DNA of 64,000 nucleotides from Bemisia tabaci (lineage: Eukaryota > Arthropoda > Insecta > Hemiptera > Aleyrodidae): the NCBI RefSeq assembly GCF_918797505.1, contig NC_092797.1:12847372-12911371 (forward strand), given 5' to 3'. Positions within the stretch are counted from its first letter, which is position 1. Every line of letters begins with the position of its first letter. The notes under the pieces were generated by a model. The model was not told where the DNA came from. It did no database searches and saw only the letters and a program-made list of their open reading frames with translations. Positions 10,641-21,765 of the stretch are shown piece after piece. The position numbers and the translations under genes were made by a program.

Positions 10641-12155
10641 AATTACCAAAAATAATATAAATTTCGAAGGAGCCTAATTTTTCATTTGCAATTTGCATTT
10701 TCCAACGAAAAATTCAGGAGAAGCAAAAGAGTTTGAACGGCACACTAATTGTTACCTATTTCGCTTTTATTTTTTGAGGTAGGCCAGAACACATCCTCAC
10801 TGCAGTTGAAGTTAACTTCTCCATAAAACTGAAAATATAACTACTTGAGAAAGTGTGTCCCATGCTCTTTTTACGAACGCTGCTTTGCATAAAATTGTGT
10901 TTTCCACTTTCCAGTTTTGAAAGCAGTCTTGTTCATCATGTTTAGTTTCTATGATAGGAAGTTTACTTACGTAGTACTCCTCAGATGCGTAGGAAAAAAA
11001 AGGATGTATTTATCCCAACGCCAATTTTGAACGCACCGTATAACAGAAAATATGCAAATTCTTTTGCTGAACATAATACATACAAGGTGAGTTGCGTCCG
11101 TCATAAATAGTAAAATAAAAGTTTGCCACACGATATGGCAACATCGCTCTGGAACCGAATCGAGACTTCGTTTCGGGTTCTGAACACCTTCCAGATTGAC
11201 TGCACGGCGGCGCTGACCCGTTGGGAATCAGGCGCGACCGAAGGGCAAATTTCTCGCCAAAACCATTTTGCGGGGCGGGGAGCGTGGAAAATCAGGTAGA
11301 CTTGGCAACCTCGTAGGGCTACCGTGATTTCCTTGAATGGTGCAGTCTCTGAATTCCTCTCAGGAATTCCGTCCCCGCATCACGGTGAGTTAAAAGTTGC
11401 GTATTTTAATTAGAACAATTCCGTGTTTGGAGAGCTTTTGTGCTTCGAATTAACACGGTCCCTCGCGCCTTTTAAAGAACCCTTGCCGTAAGGAGGTGGT
11501 AGAATTCGCATTTTTTCCCGACGGATAGTGGCAAGTTTCCACCTCTAAAAGATGCGAAAAGGGGACCTATAATGTGGTGTCATGCATAAAATATTTTTTA
11601 CGAACGTTGTCAGTATAATTTAACAGTACGGCTTTGGAAATAGGTAGATCCTTTTAAAGATGTACAACGGGATGTCGCCACAAGAAATGAGACATTTTTA
11701 GAATCGGTTCGGCGAGTTTTGCAAAAGGTAAAGTAAGTCTGTGCCTACCTTAAGTTTTGAACAAATCACGCAATTTTCCCACTTTTTTACTCCGTGTTTT
11801 CTTTAGAGATAAATCATTGCGATTTCTTGCTGTGGTTACTTACCTAAACAAGTCAGTCCGAGGGCCAGACGATATTAAATTTAGTGACAAAATCGTGACA
11901 CAAGTCTCGACCGCTTAAATCTGCAATGGCATGGAGAATGATTGTTTGCGATGTATTGGCACACGCTGCAGCGCGGCAGACCACTATATATTTTCTGTGT
12001 CAAAGCATGTAAGGCTATCAATTTAAGTGGTCAAAAATTTTGTCCCGAGTTGGTCACTAATTATCGGCTGGCTCTCGGACTAATGCCGTCAAATTTTACT
12101 GGAAGTTCCTTTCTCTAGAAAAATTGCCCATCTCATGAAGCTATGTTGAAGGTCT
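10641..12155. other. No gene recognised
   Basis: AT-rich unique sequence with one moderately GC-rich patch near 11140-11400. No repeat of the window's families and no splice-supported frame were seen. Confidence 0.4.
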
Positions 12156-12406
12156 CACTGGAAAAAAAAAAACAAAAAAACAAACACACAATGGATCTAG
12201 AGTCCAGATTTTTAAAAACATCGACAGGAAAAAATACTCTTGATTCAATCAGATTTAAGCTTAAATCAAGAACCAAACCTCTCAATTTGAGCGGATTTCC
12301 TTTTGATTTAAGCTTAAATCTGATTGAATCAAGAGTCCTTTTTCTTGTCAATGTTTTCAGGAGTCTGGACTCAATAATAGATACAATGTATTTTTTTTTT
12401 CTAGTG
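12156..12406. repeat. Palindromic MITE, family A copy
   Basis: CACTGG plus an A-run with interspersed C, then AATGGATCTAGAGTCCAGA; the right end is CAATGTA, T10, CTAGTG. Arms pair over most of the length. The left A-run is expanded and the right terminal hexamer has one change. Confidence 0.85.
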
Positions 12407-12529
12407 CTTCTTGAAGGTTTCCTAGCTTCAACGGTAATGAGATGGGGCCATCTTAGGGTAAGGAACAGGTCCAAGCACGCTTTCAAAGCTTGTCGTTTGT
12501 GAATTTGGTTGGTTAATAAATCGACCATT

Positions 12530-12710
12530 TCGACATCTGTGTGACCCTAGGCCGTGTTTTCCAAAATTGAAGGCGCGCTATTGACGGCTTACGGCCGACT
12601 ATGAAAACTGCACATCGCCGATATAGTTGATTAATTAACGATGCAACTATATCAACTCTCCAGTAACCCCAGGTTGCGTTTCTCGAATTGAAGGCGCACC
12701 ATAGGGGACA
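12530..12710 (+). repeat. Two family L cores in tandem
   Basis: GTGTGACCCTAGGCCGTGTT with AAATTGAAGGCGCGC (about 12538-12582) is followed by AGTAACCCCAGGTTGCGTTT with GAATTGAAGGCGCACCA (about 12662-12705). The two cores are separated by a small inverted repeat around GATATAGTTGATT/ACTATATCAACT. Related to 52186-52245. Confidence 0.45.
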
Positions 12711-14040
12711 TGGACAGCGGAGCAGCGGGGCTTATGGAAATGGGCGCGGGTCGATTAGGGCCGTTAACTAACTCTTGATGAGGAATCGATCATTGACGTG
12801 CAATTGAGCGGAGCGACGAAGGCGATTATTTCCAGAGCCGGCTGTATCCACTCCACTCGACCCGGAGATCCCTCCTAACTGGAGCAACCGGGAACCCCGG
12901 GAGTAATAACCGTTAAACACGGCGAGTCCCGCGAATAGGTACCCGCCACGCCACAGGCAACAAATTCAGGGATCAAGCGCCGGGCGAAAATTGAAACAGA
13001 TTTCACGCTGAATTCGCACGAGAGCATATTTCTTTCTCAACGATGTCATTAGGGCTCAACCTCGCTGGGACTCCACGTTCATTGAATGGCCCCGCATCGA
13101 CGTTGCCGGTCTTGGTGTCTCTGGATTTCTTTGATTGGCCCACCTTTCTCCGGACTCATCCGGAATTGTGGCACATGAAAATGTCTAAGAGGCTACGTTG
13201 TAAAAAGTAGACATCAGGTTGATAACTTCTTGAAAGTTTGAGGAAACCTGGAAAAGTCATCAAATTTTACTCAACCGTGAGGAGTCATGAAATTGTTAAA
13301 GACCTTGTTATGTCGGAATCTTTCAGTAGCCTCAAATAAACTCGCCCAACATGATTGACCCATATCACTGCGTATCTTACACTATAATATTAAATAACGA
13401 TAATAACGCATAAAGCATTATAGGAGTTGGATCGCGAAGCGGTTAGGGGGTGTAGCACTGTAACCCACTTAGTATTTTATTAAAAAACATGTTAATGCCT
13501 AATATGCTTCAAAAGTCAAGGAAAAATCAGAAAGCCGTAAAATGTATAGTTAATTGTTACCCTATTCGTGTCAAAATAAATCACCCCATGTTAATATCCC
13601 CGGGATTGTGGAGAGTATATAAAAAAAAATTTAAATGGGTAAGTTGTTGCTTAGTTTGCTTAGTTGTTTTTAAAACAAAATATAAATGAATTTTAACAAA
13701 ATGTGTTGCAGTGATGACGACGTGTGTGTGATTCTGTTTGAAGACGTCCAAACATCAAACCCCCTATTTCTATTCCTATTTCTTTTCGGATGAGATGCAC
13801 TGAAAAATCCAAATCGTTACTTGAATGTTACTTAAAGTTCATTAGATGGGGATCGAGTCGCATTGTAATCGAACCGAAGGAAAATGGGTGAATTTGTGTA
13901 TCTTCATAAGACTGAATGTCATAGATGAGCTCCAACCCTTATTCTCACATTCGGGGTCTGAAATGCCGAAAAAAGTGCGTTACGTAATTTATGAACGCTC
14001 CTAAGACGCGACAAGGCACGTTCAGACAGCTCACGTGACA
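12711..14040. other. No gene recognised
   Basis: 12711-13150 is moderately GC-rich with several TAAT and ATTA words; the rest is AT-rich. A tRNA-like phrase near 13429 (GGATCGCGAAGCGGTTAGGG) lacks a B box in register. No supported exon. Confidence 0.4.
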
Positions 14041-14620
14041 CTTGCACGACCCCTTAATTCAATCCACTCGCCCTCGACTCCAAGTGTCCAGGTCAATCAT
14101 TCCCATCCAGGTCGCCCCGACTCATAACATTCGGCGCGGAGTCCCGCTTCGGGTCTCGGGGGGGGGGGGGGGGGTGTCGATGCGGCCCCCTATAATTGAA
14201 CGTGACGACACGAATTACGCCGAGTTGACGCGTCACGTTCGGCCGATTATCCCCCGGGCGCCTCGCCGCGGCGTGGCCGATCCCCGGATCGATGCCCGGC
14301 GACGAAGTGGTCAACCGATCAGAGAGTCGTTACCGCGCTAGGTAAACAGCCCCGCACTTTACCGTGTTTTCCTTCCATTTACAGCGCTCGCGCTCGGTAA
14401 ACACATTTTTCGCCCCCCCCCCTCTCTCTCTCTCCCCCGCACTCGAATGAATTTGTTATTCCGACGCCCGCCACGCACCCTGCCCGAGCTATTCAAATAG
14501 TGTCACCCTCGTCGCGAGACGGGTGCCCAACAGACTGCCATCGCGGGTTCACCGACTTGCGGTCGAGGTGACGCGGAATGAGGCTCAACGGAGACCGCTG
14601 ATGATTAGGTGCACCGATTG
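14041..14620. other. GC-rich island with G17 run
   Basis: CpG-dense block containing G17 (14158-14174) and a CT-rich microsatellite near 14415-14440. Overlapping arginine-rich frames on both strands are compositional. Candidate CpG-rich regulatory island; function unknown. Confidence 0.45.
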
Positions 14621-14794
14621 CAATCAGAGTGACGTCAGAGTGACCTTGGCAGGGACAAAAGCTAATGTCACACGGTCAAGCCGTGCTATCGATATGTAAA
14701 GGTCAGGTGTTGAGATTGGCGTATTCGATGACTTGTACGAATGACCTTGATATTATATTGATAACACGGTTTGATTTTGTGACATTTGGTAAAG

Positions 14795-15345
14795 CGTGAC
14801 CCTTTACTGGTTTCTTGGAAATGGTGGGAGTTTTTATTTTCGGAACTTTGATATTCAACACTGTTGACCTACCTGCTAGGTGGATGTTTGACATTATTGA
14901 GTATTGCTTTCTGTAAAACAACGGAATTTTGATAAACTTGTTTGGGTCATTCTGTCACCCAAAGCTCTCAACCACCGAGTGGTAGGTCTACAGCTGAAAA
15001 AGGGTGATAATTGCTGCTGCATTTATGATTGTCCGTACGGAAATGTCAAATCCCCGCAAAAGTAAAAGTTTTCACCCAGATACAAAGAAAGACCCTCCAA
15101 TGGTATCTTGGCAATGATGGAAGCTTTTATTTTTGGGATTACAACATTGAACTGTTAACCTGGCTACTAATTGTAAGTGGATTTTTAACAACGTATTGAG
15201 TATTGCGTTCAGCAAACACAAGGAAGTTTTGTCAAAGTTTTTGGTTCATAGTATCACCCGAGGCTCATCATTCACCTGGTGGGTAGGTCAACATCAAAAA
15301 AAAATTGTGATGATAGTTGCTGCCTTCTAGAGTTGTCCAAAAGGA
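14795..15345. repeat. Diverged tandem duplication, about 299-bp period
   Basis: Two units, about 14795-15043 and 15090-15345, share in order GACCCTTTACTGGTTTCTTG, GGTGGGAG, a TTTATTTT block, GAGTATTGC (14899 and 15198), GTATCACCC or TGTCACCC, a GTGGTAGGTC or GTGGGTAGGTC block and TGATAATTGCTGC. Divergence is substantial, so the duplication is old. A minus-strand frame (15644-15327) reads into the second unit. Confidence 0.55.
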
Positions 15346-15644
15346 AGTGAATAATATCCGAAAATTAATGTTTCCACATGTCTCTGGCAGGATATAGTGG
15401 AGGGTCTCTCTATGTATCTGGGCCTTCGATCCAGTATGCTTAGTATTCTAGTTGATTCAGTCAGAAAACTCTTGAAAGTGATGAGACTACTTTTAGAAAT
15501 AATAGAAATACCGTTTGAAATAAGGTTTTCTGTTGACTCGAGGAGAATTCTGGTCGAGGAACTTTGCATTTGAAATTCTGTCGATCCAATAGAGACTTTT
15601 TCTTTACGTTCAATCAGGGAGTTCACGGTCTGTATGATATCCAT
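15327..15644 (-). CDS. Unrecognised minus-strand open frame, low support
   Basis: 105 codons with an ATG start (MDIIQTVNSLIERKEKVSIG). Composition is protein-like but rich in Ser, Ile and Leu. No domain, splice signal or paralogue supports it. It lies next to a diverged 299-bp tandem duplication, so it may be part of an old repeat. Treat as a candidate only. Confidence 0.15.
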   Translation of the reverse strand: MDIIQTVNSLIERKEKVSIGSTEFQMQSSSTRILLESTENLISNGISIISKSSLITFKSFLTESTRILSILDRRPRYIERPSTISCQRHVETLIFGYYSLPFGQL

Positions 15645-15910
15645 TCTGTCTGATTTTATGGATCATATCCTACAAATACGTATCTTGCAACCATTCCATT
15701 GAAAAAATTGTCGCAGCCAGTTTATAGATGCGAATGCAGTCCCGAAGTTATTAATTGAATTGTGTCGCATAGGTTACATGTATTCCCATCGATTTATCGA
15801 GGTCAACAGGTACGCAACCCTGTTTCACCGGGTAATGAACACGTTCCGATCAGGATGGCAGATAAGTGTTCCGAACCTGCTTCCTTGTCATCGGGAACAT
15901 CAACGCGGGA

Positions 15911-15940
15911 GTCAACAGTCAACAGTCAACAGTCAACAGC
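15911..15940 (+). repeat. Heptamer microsatellite (GTCAACA)n
   Basis: Four tandem copies of the 7-bp word GTCAACA, the last incomplete. Confidence 0.85.
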
Positions 15941-16061
15941 CTAGCGGTGAATAAACTAATTGGGGAAAGAGGAGAAATTGAAAACCCGCTTAAAAAGGCC
16001 GCGAAGTCAAACAAACGAACAAGAGGATAAAAAATTGAATACCGGGCTCGGCGCAAAGCAT

Positions 16062-16306
16062 CGGCGCACAGTGGTTCGAGTCAATTAGAGAGGTCGGACA
16101 TGAAATTTTTTACTAAAACTGCAAATTTTGATGTTCATTTCGTCACATTTTAAATTTTAAGAGATGGTTCAAAGAGGAATTTTCACGAGACAGCCAATGG
16201 TGCTAATTTTGGGATCTCAAAGTTTGTTATAAACGGAGTTATAACCGTTCAAAGTTTCAAAATTTTGTCCGACCGCTACTTCTAACTTGATCCTTTGTGC
16301 GGCGGC
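16062..16306. repeat. Family H element copy 2
   Basis: Left end CGGCGCACAGTGGTTCGAGT followed by CAATTAGAGAGGTCGGACAT; right end CTTGATCCTTTGTGCGGCGG. Same size and end structure as 5903-6147, but the internal sequence is in opposite orientation or strongly diverged. Confidence 0.6.
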
Positions 16307-16309
16307 GGT

Positions 16310-16765
16310 TTTTCCATCCATCTCGCTCCGACAGCCCAGCAACTTTGAATTAATGGAATGAGTAATTAATGAATGTGGTTTGTGAAAAAAAAATGACTGT
16401 GCGCGAGTGAGAAACAGAGGCTGAATGGGTGAACATATATAGGCGCGGGCTTAAAACTGCAATTTCCAAATTAATAAATGTACGGACTTTTATGAAAGGG
16501 ATTTTTTACGCGTTTCCGCGGGCCCGGGGCTGCCTCCGCACTTCACAAAATGGGTATTAATGCATTCAGTTGCATGCCTTCATGCAGTCGGCGGGGAACT
16601 CCAGACGTGCCACGCACCGCACATCCATCCGAACATCATTTTTTGCACTTAATTAACGGAGCAGCCACCAAGAATTATATCGCTCGTATTCGTGCTTTGC
16701 AGAGACGTAAAAAATGCGTCGGGGACATGGTCGTCATAAATATGGGATACACGCGTCGAAAAAAT
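16310..16765. promoter_or_regulatory. Possible regulatory block with homeodomain-type motifs
   Basis: A repeat-free block holding several ATTA cores: GAATTAATGG, GTAATTAATGAATG, GGTATTAATGC and CTTAATTAACGG. No supported exon. Homeodomain proteins bind such cores, but cores this short are common by chance in AT-rich DNA. Confidence 0.2.
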
Positions 16766-16967
16766 TAATGTTGACTGTCCGTCTGGACCAGAGAACTCCC
16801 CGTACTCTCACTTCCAGAAATGTTGTAGGTCACTAGACAGGGGTTTAAGTCGGTGTTCACATGTTTTCTCTGCAAAATCTTTCATAGGAAATGACTCACA
16901 CTTTTGGAAGTTCGACGAACACCCCCTGAAGGAGATATTATTCATAAATATCGTGTAGTAGTTTTAA

Positions 16968-17411
16968 GGTGATTCGATGGACGCCATATTTTGTGTCAGA
17001 ACGGCATGCGATTTATCGCATCAATTGGTTCCATTTTTTCAGCTACTCGTCGTTTTTCTCCAATTTTGAGATCGCAATTCTGTTGTCAGGAGACTAAAGC
17101 ACTCATTTACCAATTTTAACAAAGAAATTCAATGTAATAAAGGCATGGTTTTTTTTAGAGAGAAAACATCGCATTCGAGTGCAGTTTCGATATCAGTATC
17201 GAATGCGATGTTTTCTCTCTAAAAAAAACACCACGCCTTTATTACGTTGAATTTCTTTGTTAAAATTGGTAAGTGAGTGCTTTAGTCTCCTGACAACAGA
17301 ATTGCGATCTCAAAATTGGAGAAAAATGACGAGTAGCTGAAAAAATGGAACCAATTGATGCGATATATCGCATGCCGTTCTGACACAAAATATGGCGTCC
17401 ATAGAATCACC
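16968..17411. repeat. TTAA-flanked palindromic MITE, family F copy 1
   Basis: A near-perfect hairpin of 444 bp. Ends are GGTGATTCGATGGACGCCAT and its complement, and TTAA flanks both sides (16964-16967 and 17412-17415). TTAA target duplications are characteristic of the piggyBac and Kolobok superfamilies. The centre contains TCGATATCAGTATCGAATGC. Second copy at 41646-42024. Confidence 0.85.
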
Positions 17412-17415
17412 TTAA

Positions 17416-18530
17416 CACAAATCAAATTAATAAAACTTGGATTACATGAATGGTGTAATTATTACTTTAGCCATTTCGCCAATGACAACTATTTACACCT
17501 AAATCTTTTTTATAATTGATAACAACTATACTCTGAGGACGTGTTAAAATTTATAAAATGACCTAGTTTGAGCGCGCTCACTTGCATCAATTTTTCTTGT
17601 AACGAGACGCGTTTTGCGAACCAGTGAGGATGGAGAGGTAACGACTCCAAAACTCGTCTACGGTTACGATAAAATTGGTGCAAGTACGCTCAAAATTTTA
17701 AATTTTATTCTTGTTAATGAGTTGAATTTTAGACTTTCAATTGTGTGATTTGTTCTGTGCGTAGAAGTTTGAAGAGAAAATATAGCGCATAAAGTATTAA
17801 CGTATTCCCTCTTTAGGGGTTCATCGGGTGAAGCAAAACTCAAGTTCGGTTCGGTTTGGTTTGACTTTTTCCGGCGTTCTTGTTCAGAATTTCTTTTAAG
17901 ACATTCCGCTGTAGGTCTATATCAATATTTCAATTTTGAATTTTTGTTGGCCAGTGTCCCTCTTCCTACAAGCGGTCTCTTTTTTCATAAGCCGATTAAA
18001 TTTAGGAAATCTTCGGTCTTTCGGAATAACTCAGGGACTTTACTACTCGGGAAGCACTGATAGCATGCCTCTTTCTTTTTCAGCAGCAAAAGTTCGCAAC
18101 GTCTTAATAGTGCTTGCTTTTCTGAGTGTCTTGGAAATGTTATGGAAAGTGCAAACACAGTCAACTTTTTAAACTCTGCGTATCAAGTCCCTCTTTCTGT
18201 TTCAATCATCATTTTTCTTGAGCTTCCTGTGAAACACAATCCACGCTGAACGATCAACTGTTTTATTTAAAATAGAGCGAATGTAGTCACATGAATTTGG
18301 TTCCTTTGCTATAGTTTTAATTGGTTTCTACGAAGAGTGAGTTTTATCGTCAGTATTCCTTCAGTATCGATGCGAACTATAGGTCACTCTTTGATCAGTT
18401 TCACCAGTTATAGGCTGTACTGGGAACCAATGTAAACAAATACTATGACGATACAGCTAAGGTGTGATTACAATTGTTCCTAATGTCCGAAATCTACAAC
18501 AAGTCCCAAGCAAATTCTGATGCTTGAAAG
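17416..18530. other. No gene recognised
   Basis: AT-rich unique sequence. A short inverted pair around ATTGGTGCAAGT and the earlier CTTGCATCAATTTTT (17580-17690) may be a decayed foldback. The frame at 17936-18172 has no recognisable features. Confidence 0.4.
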
Positions 18531-18536
18531 TTAACT

Positions 18537-18731
18537 TCAACCCGAGAACAATTGTTTCTCTTTTGACACATTGAGTTTTCTTAAACCCTTTAAATCCCTC
18601 TCTGGTGGGCTCGCTTGGATAGGTCCCTCGATTTCTATGCGTGGCTTAAACTCCGGGTTGATTTCTGATAATACCGCATCCCTAAAAGCTTGAAAGTCAA
18701 GAGTCATGATTCTCAGCCCCAAAATTTGCTA
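18537..18731 (-). CDS. Candidate terminal exon, unrecognised, low support
   Basis: On the minus strand, TTCGTTTTAG could be a 3' splice site followed by a frame of about 64 codons ending at TGA. It includes MTLDFQAFRDAVLSEINPEF and PPERDLKGLRKLNV, and its composition is more protein-like than most chance frames here. The pyrimidine tract is weak and no neighbouring exon or poly(A) signal was found. It could equally be a chance frame. Confidence 0.22.
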
Positions 18732-19173
18732 AAACGAATTATTTAAACCAGGACCAAGAATCTCGACTACAACTGTGTTAAAAGTGTGGGTATATTCTTG
18801 AAAACCAGGGCGATTTTTCCGTCAATATTGAACGTGGAAACTTGACATTTGGACGGATACCACAATTCGTTGCTGATTTATAATCTGAAATAATTGAAAC
18901 ATGATTCAGTAACTAGCACTGACCGATTACATTGTGAACAGTATTCATTTTACTGACAAAACTGTTAATCTATTCATCCAAACTAAAATTATCCTCCGCG
19001 CACTAAATTGGAGGGTGAGACGCATAGCGGTCAGGGGTCCTTTATAACATAGTTACTTCGATTTAATTTAGTAATGAATATTATTTTCAAAGAGTAAATA
19101 ATAGTTGTTGTCATTAATATGATGAATACATAAATTATTATTGTTTTAACCGGTTTAATGATTATTACTTCAA

Positions 19174-19770
19174 CACTGGGAAAAAAAACAGATTGGATCG
19201 AGAGTCCAGACTCTTGAAAACATTGACAAGAAAAAGGACTCTTGATTCAATCAGATAAGCTTAATCAGACAGGCTTAAATGGACGTATTTCTATCAAACA
19301 GAACTATGTGCAGGTGAGAAATATGGGGTGTGCTCTAGAAAGCTGAATAAGGAACATTGTAAAAGAGGGGGGCGTGATTCCTTGTGGAGAATTGGAAAAG
19401 CGGAATTTTACATTCTATCAAACAGACCTATGTGCTAACTGAATGCGGGACTCATGAGCCGCGGGCATGGCAAGAGAGCGTTGTTGACAGGGCTCATGAG
19501 TTAAAGCGCCCCGACGATGATCTCCGCTGACGTCACTGGCGCTTTATTATTCTTATTCACTCTTACGGCCTGAGAACTAACGAGCACACCCCATACTTCT
19601 CACCTCCACATAGGTCTGTTTGGTAGAAATACGTCCAAATCAAAAGGAAATCCGCTCAAATTAAGAGGCTTGGTTCTTGATTTAAGCTTAAATCTGATTA
19701 AATATTTTTTCTTGTCGATGTTTTTAAGAGTCTGGATTCTAGATCCAATGTGTTTTTTTTTCCCCCAGTG
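19174..19770. repeat. Family A MITE interrupted by a nested element
   Basis: The left part (19174-19280) and right part (19637-19770) together make a family A copy with CACTGG and CCAGTG ends. The break falls in the word CTTAAATCAAAAGG, intact in other copies such as 43753-43976, and is filled by the D element at 19281-19636. Confidence 0.85.
19281..19636. repeat. Foldback element family D, nested in family A
   Basis: 356 bp with inverted ends GGACGTATTTCTATCAAACA and TGTTTGGTAGAAATACGTCC. AAAT is duplicated at 19277-19280 and 19637-19640; uninterrupted family A copies carry it once, so this is a verified insertion with a 4-bp target duplication. The interior includes CATGAGCCGCGGGCATGGCA and GCTCATGAGTTAAAGCGCC. 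No coding capacity. Confidence 0.9.
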
Positions 19771-19859
19771 AAGGATATCAATCCAAATGTCAATCCGGGA
19801 AGACTTAAAATACACCTATTTTCCACGAACTGGCAACGTGGCGGAGGGCAATCCGAGCT

Positions 19860-20130
19860 CATTATTTATTAACAACTGGCAATGAATTCATGTTTTATTT
19901 GCCGAACCGCGGAATCGATCCGGTTGACTCTCGATGAATGAGCCCCCTTGAGCCCTGAGCCTTTCGCGCTCGCTCCGGTTTCTTGAGAAATTCATTTTCT
20001 TTGCCACCCCGACCCCGCGGTGCGTACCCCGCCAGCCCCCCGACGCGCCCCCGGCGGATCCCCGAGGTCTTTCAAAACGAAACCGAGCTCAAACGGAACC
20101 GAAAGATTTTGTTTCAGCGCGCTTTTCCCC
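19860..20130. other. GC-rich block, no gene recognised
   Basis: Unique CpG-rich stretch, densest at 19960-20090. No supported exon or repeat. Confidence 0.35.
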
Positions 20131-20278
20131 GGAGGGTGAAAAAATGAAAACTCGCTGCGAAATTGCCGATCAGGTTATGGTGCTATGTTTGGACGACCTT
20201 CGGTTGAAGTTTGCTCACCGCGCAATGTTTTTTTATTTTCATTTGTGGTTAGTCTGGTTGTTTAAAAATCACGAGTTC

Positions 20279-20534
20279 GCTGGGGGAAAAAAAAAACACA
20301 TTCGATCCAGAGTCCAGATTCTTGATAAGACAAACAAGACAAACTTGATAAGACATCGACAAGAAAAAATACTCTTGATTCAATCAGATTTTTGCTTAAA
20401 TCAAAAGGAAATCCGCTCAAATTAAGAGGCTTGGTTCTTGATTTAAGCTTAAATCTGATTGAATCAAGAGTATTTTTTCTTGTCGATGTTTTTAAGAGTC
20501 TGGACTCTAAATCCATTGTGTTTTTTTTCCAGTG
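20279..20534. repeat. Palindromic MITE, family A copy
   Basis: The left end is slightly altered (CGCTGGGGG plus an A-run) and the right end is a T-run plus CCAGTG. The left arm carries an extra partial repeat, GACAAACAAGACAAACTTGA, before ACATCGACAAG, a small local duplication. Confidence 0.85.
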
Positions 20535-21265
20535 TAGATTTGGGAATCAAGATAATCTTTGAGAATCAAGTTAACGAGGGATTCATAGAAAATTGAGGCG
20601 TCGGGTGCAGAAACGGCATTCCTTGTTTACGGTGTTTAGGAATCTCCGTTGCTGATTTATATTTTAGAGAGGAAGCTATCAGGCGAATTCTCTAACAGTT
20701 TTAGTTTTTAGCATTGTAAAATCATAAAGGAAATTTCCTTGATAGTTTTTACGAATCCCATGCATTCGCTTTAATTATAGTGGATGCGAAACGTTAACGG
20801 AGATCCTGATACACCGAAACTAAGAAATGGTATTTCTGCACCCAGCGCTTCAATTTGAAGAGACGTTGTGGAGCAGTAGGTTGATGATGCAATTAATAGA
20901 CATAGCGATAGAAAATGTAGGCAGAGTGAAAGTCGAAGGGGTCCAAAAGTTACGCGCGGATCAAACTTTTTCGCTTACTTCAATTCCCACCTTGAGAGGC
21001 AATGCGCGAAAAAATCCCTAGGCGAAAACTTTTTGTAACCGTTACTTAACGTGAAACTCGGATGAAAGCATGGTGGAAGAAACCAAGGGTGTCACTGCCG
21101 TCGTGGATGAAGTCATAAATTTAAGTTTTCAAAGCATGATATCTCGGTTAATGGTCAGTGTAGAAATCTGCTGATTAAACAGGCTTAAATTTTTAGCTGA
21201 GCTACAAAAACGAAGCAGCGAAACGCGATTCTGTGACCAGCGCAACTGACCCATTTAAACTGAGG
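20535..21265. other. No gene recognised
   Basis: AT-rich unique sequence. The open frame at 20827-21021 has no recognisable domain. Confidence 0.35.
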
Positions 21266-21525
21266 CAGGGTTGCCACAGTCAGGGAATACCCGGAAATGT
21301 CAGGACATTTTAAAAAGTCAGGGAAAACCCAGAGATGTCAAGGAAAAATCGCCAAATCATCTGCATTTGCTTTCTTGAGTGCGTTTGACGTTTCGATCAA
21401 CACATTTTACCTGAATATTGTTTCTAACTATGTCTTTTTTAAAAATGTGGCAGTTGTTCAATTGTCAGGGAATTTTACCGAAATGTGTCAGGGAATTTAA
21501 TTTTGCGGATTCTGTGGCAACCCAG
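21266..21525. repeat. hAT-like miniature element
   Basis: Terminal inverted repeats CAGGGTTGCCACAGTCAGGG and the right-hand TGTGGCAACCCAG fit the CAG-starting ends of hAT transposons. The interior has repeated GTCAGGGAA words (21281, 21318, 21464, 21488) pointing both ways. No 8-bp duplication is evident, suggesting age or imprecise ends. Confidence 0.55.
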
Positions 21526-21624
21526 CTAATATAGTTATCTGTGCCAAAATTTGATATCAAGTGTTATAGCGCCTTCAAAGCCGAAGGGAATTTCGTTTCC
21601 CTGTTTAAAGTAAGTAGGTCAAAT

Positions 21625-21761
21625 GGACTGCATTTTGCAATGTGGACCTATAAATTCTGGCTCATTTGAAAAAACACTTATGTGCATAGGGAAACTAATG
21701 GTACATACGTTGTTTTTAAACCGAGCCGGAATTTATAGGTCCAAATTGCAAAATGCAGTCC
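21625..21761. repeat. Foldback element family C copy
   Basis: 137 bp with inverted ends GGACTGCATTTTGCAATGTG and CAAATTGCAAAATGCAGTCC. AAAT lies on both sides (21621-21624 and 21762-21765), a perfect 4-bp target duplication. The interior carries AAACACTTATGTGCATAGGG and ACGTTGTTTTTAAACCGAGC, shared with 31351-31485 and 47094-47230. Confidence 0.85.
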
Positions 21762-21765
21762 AAAT

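Noticed and set aside
13429..13466. tRNA-like phrase with AGCGGTTAGGG; similar at 19018-19050
   Set aside because: No B box in register and no cloverleaf could be traced by eye.
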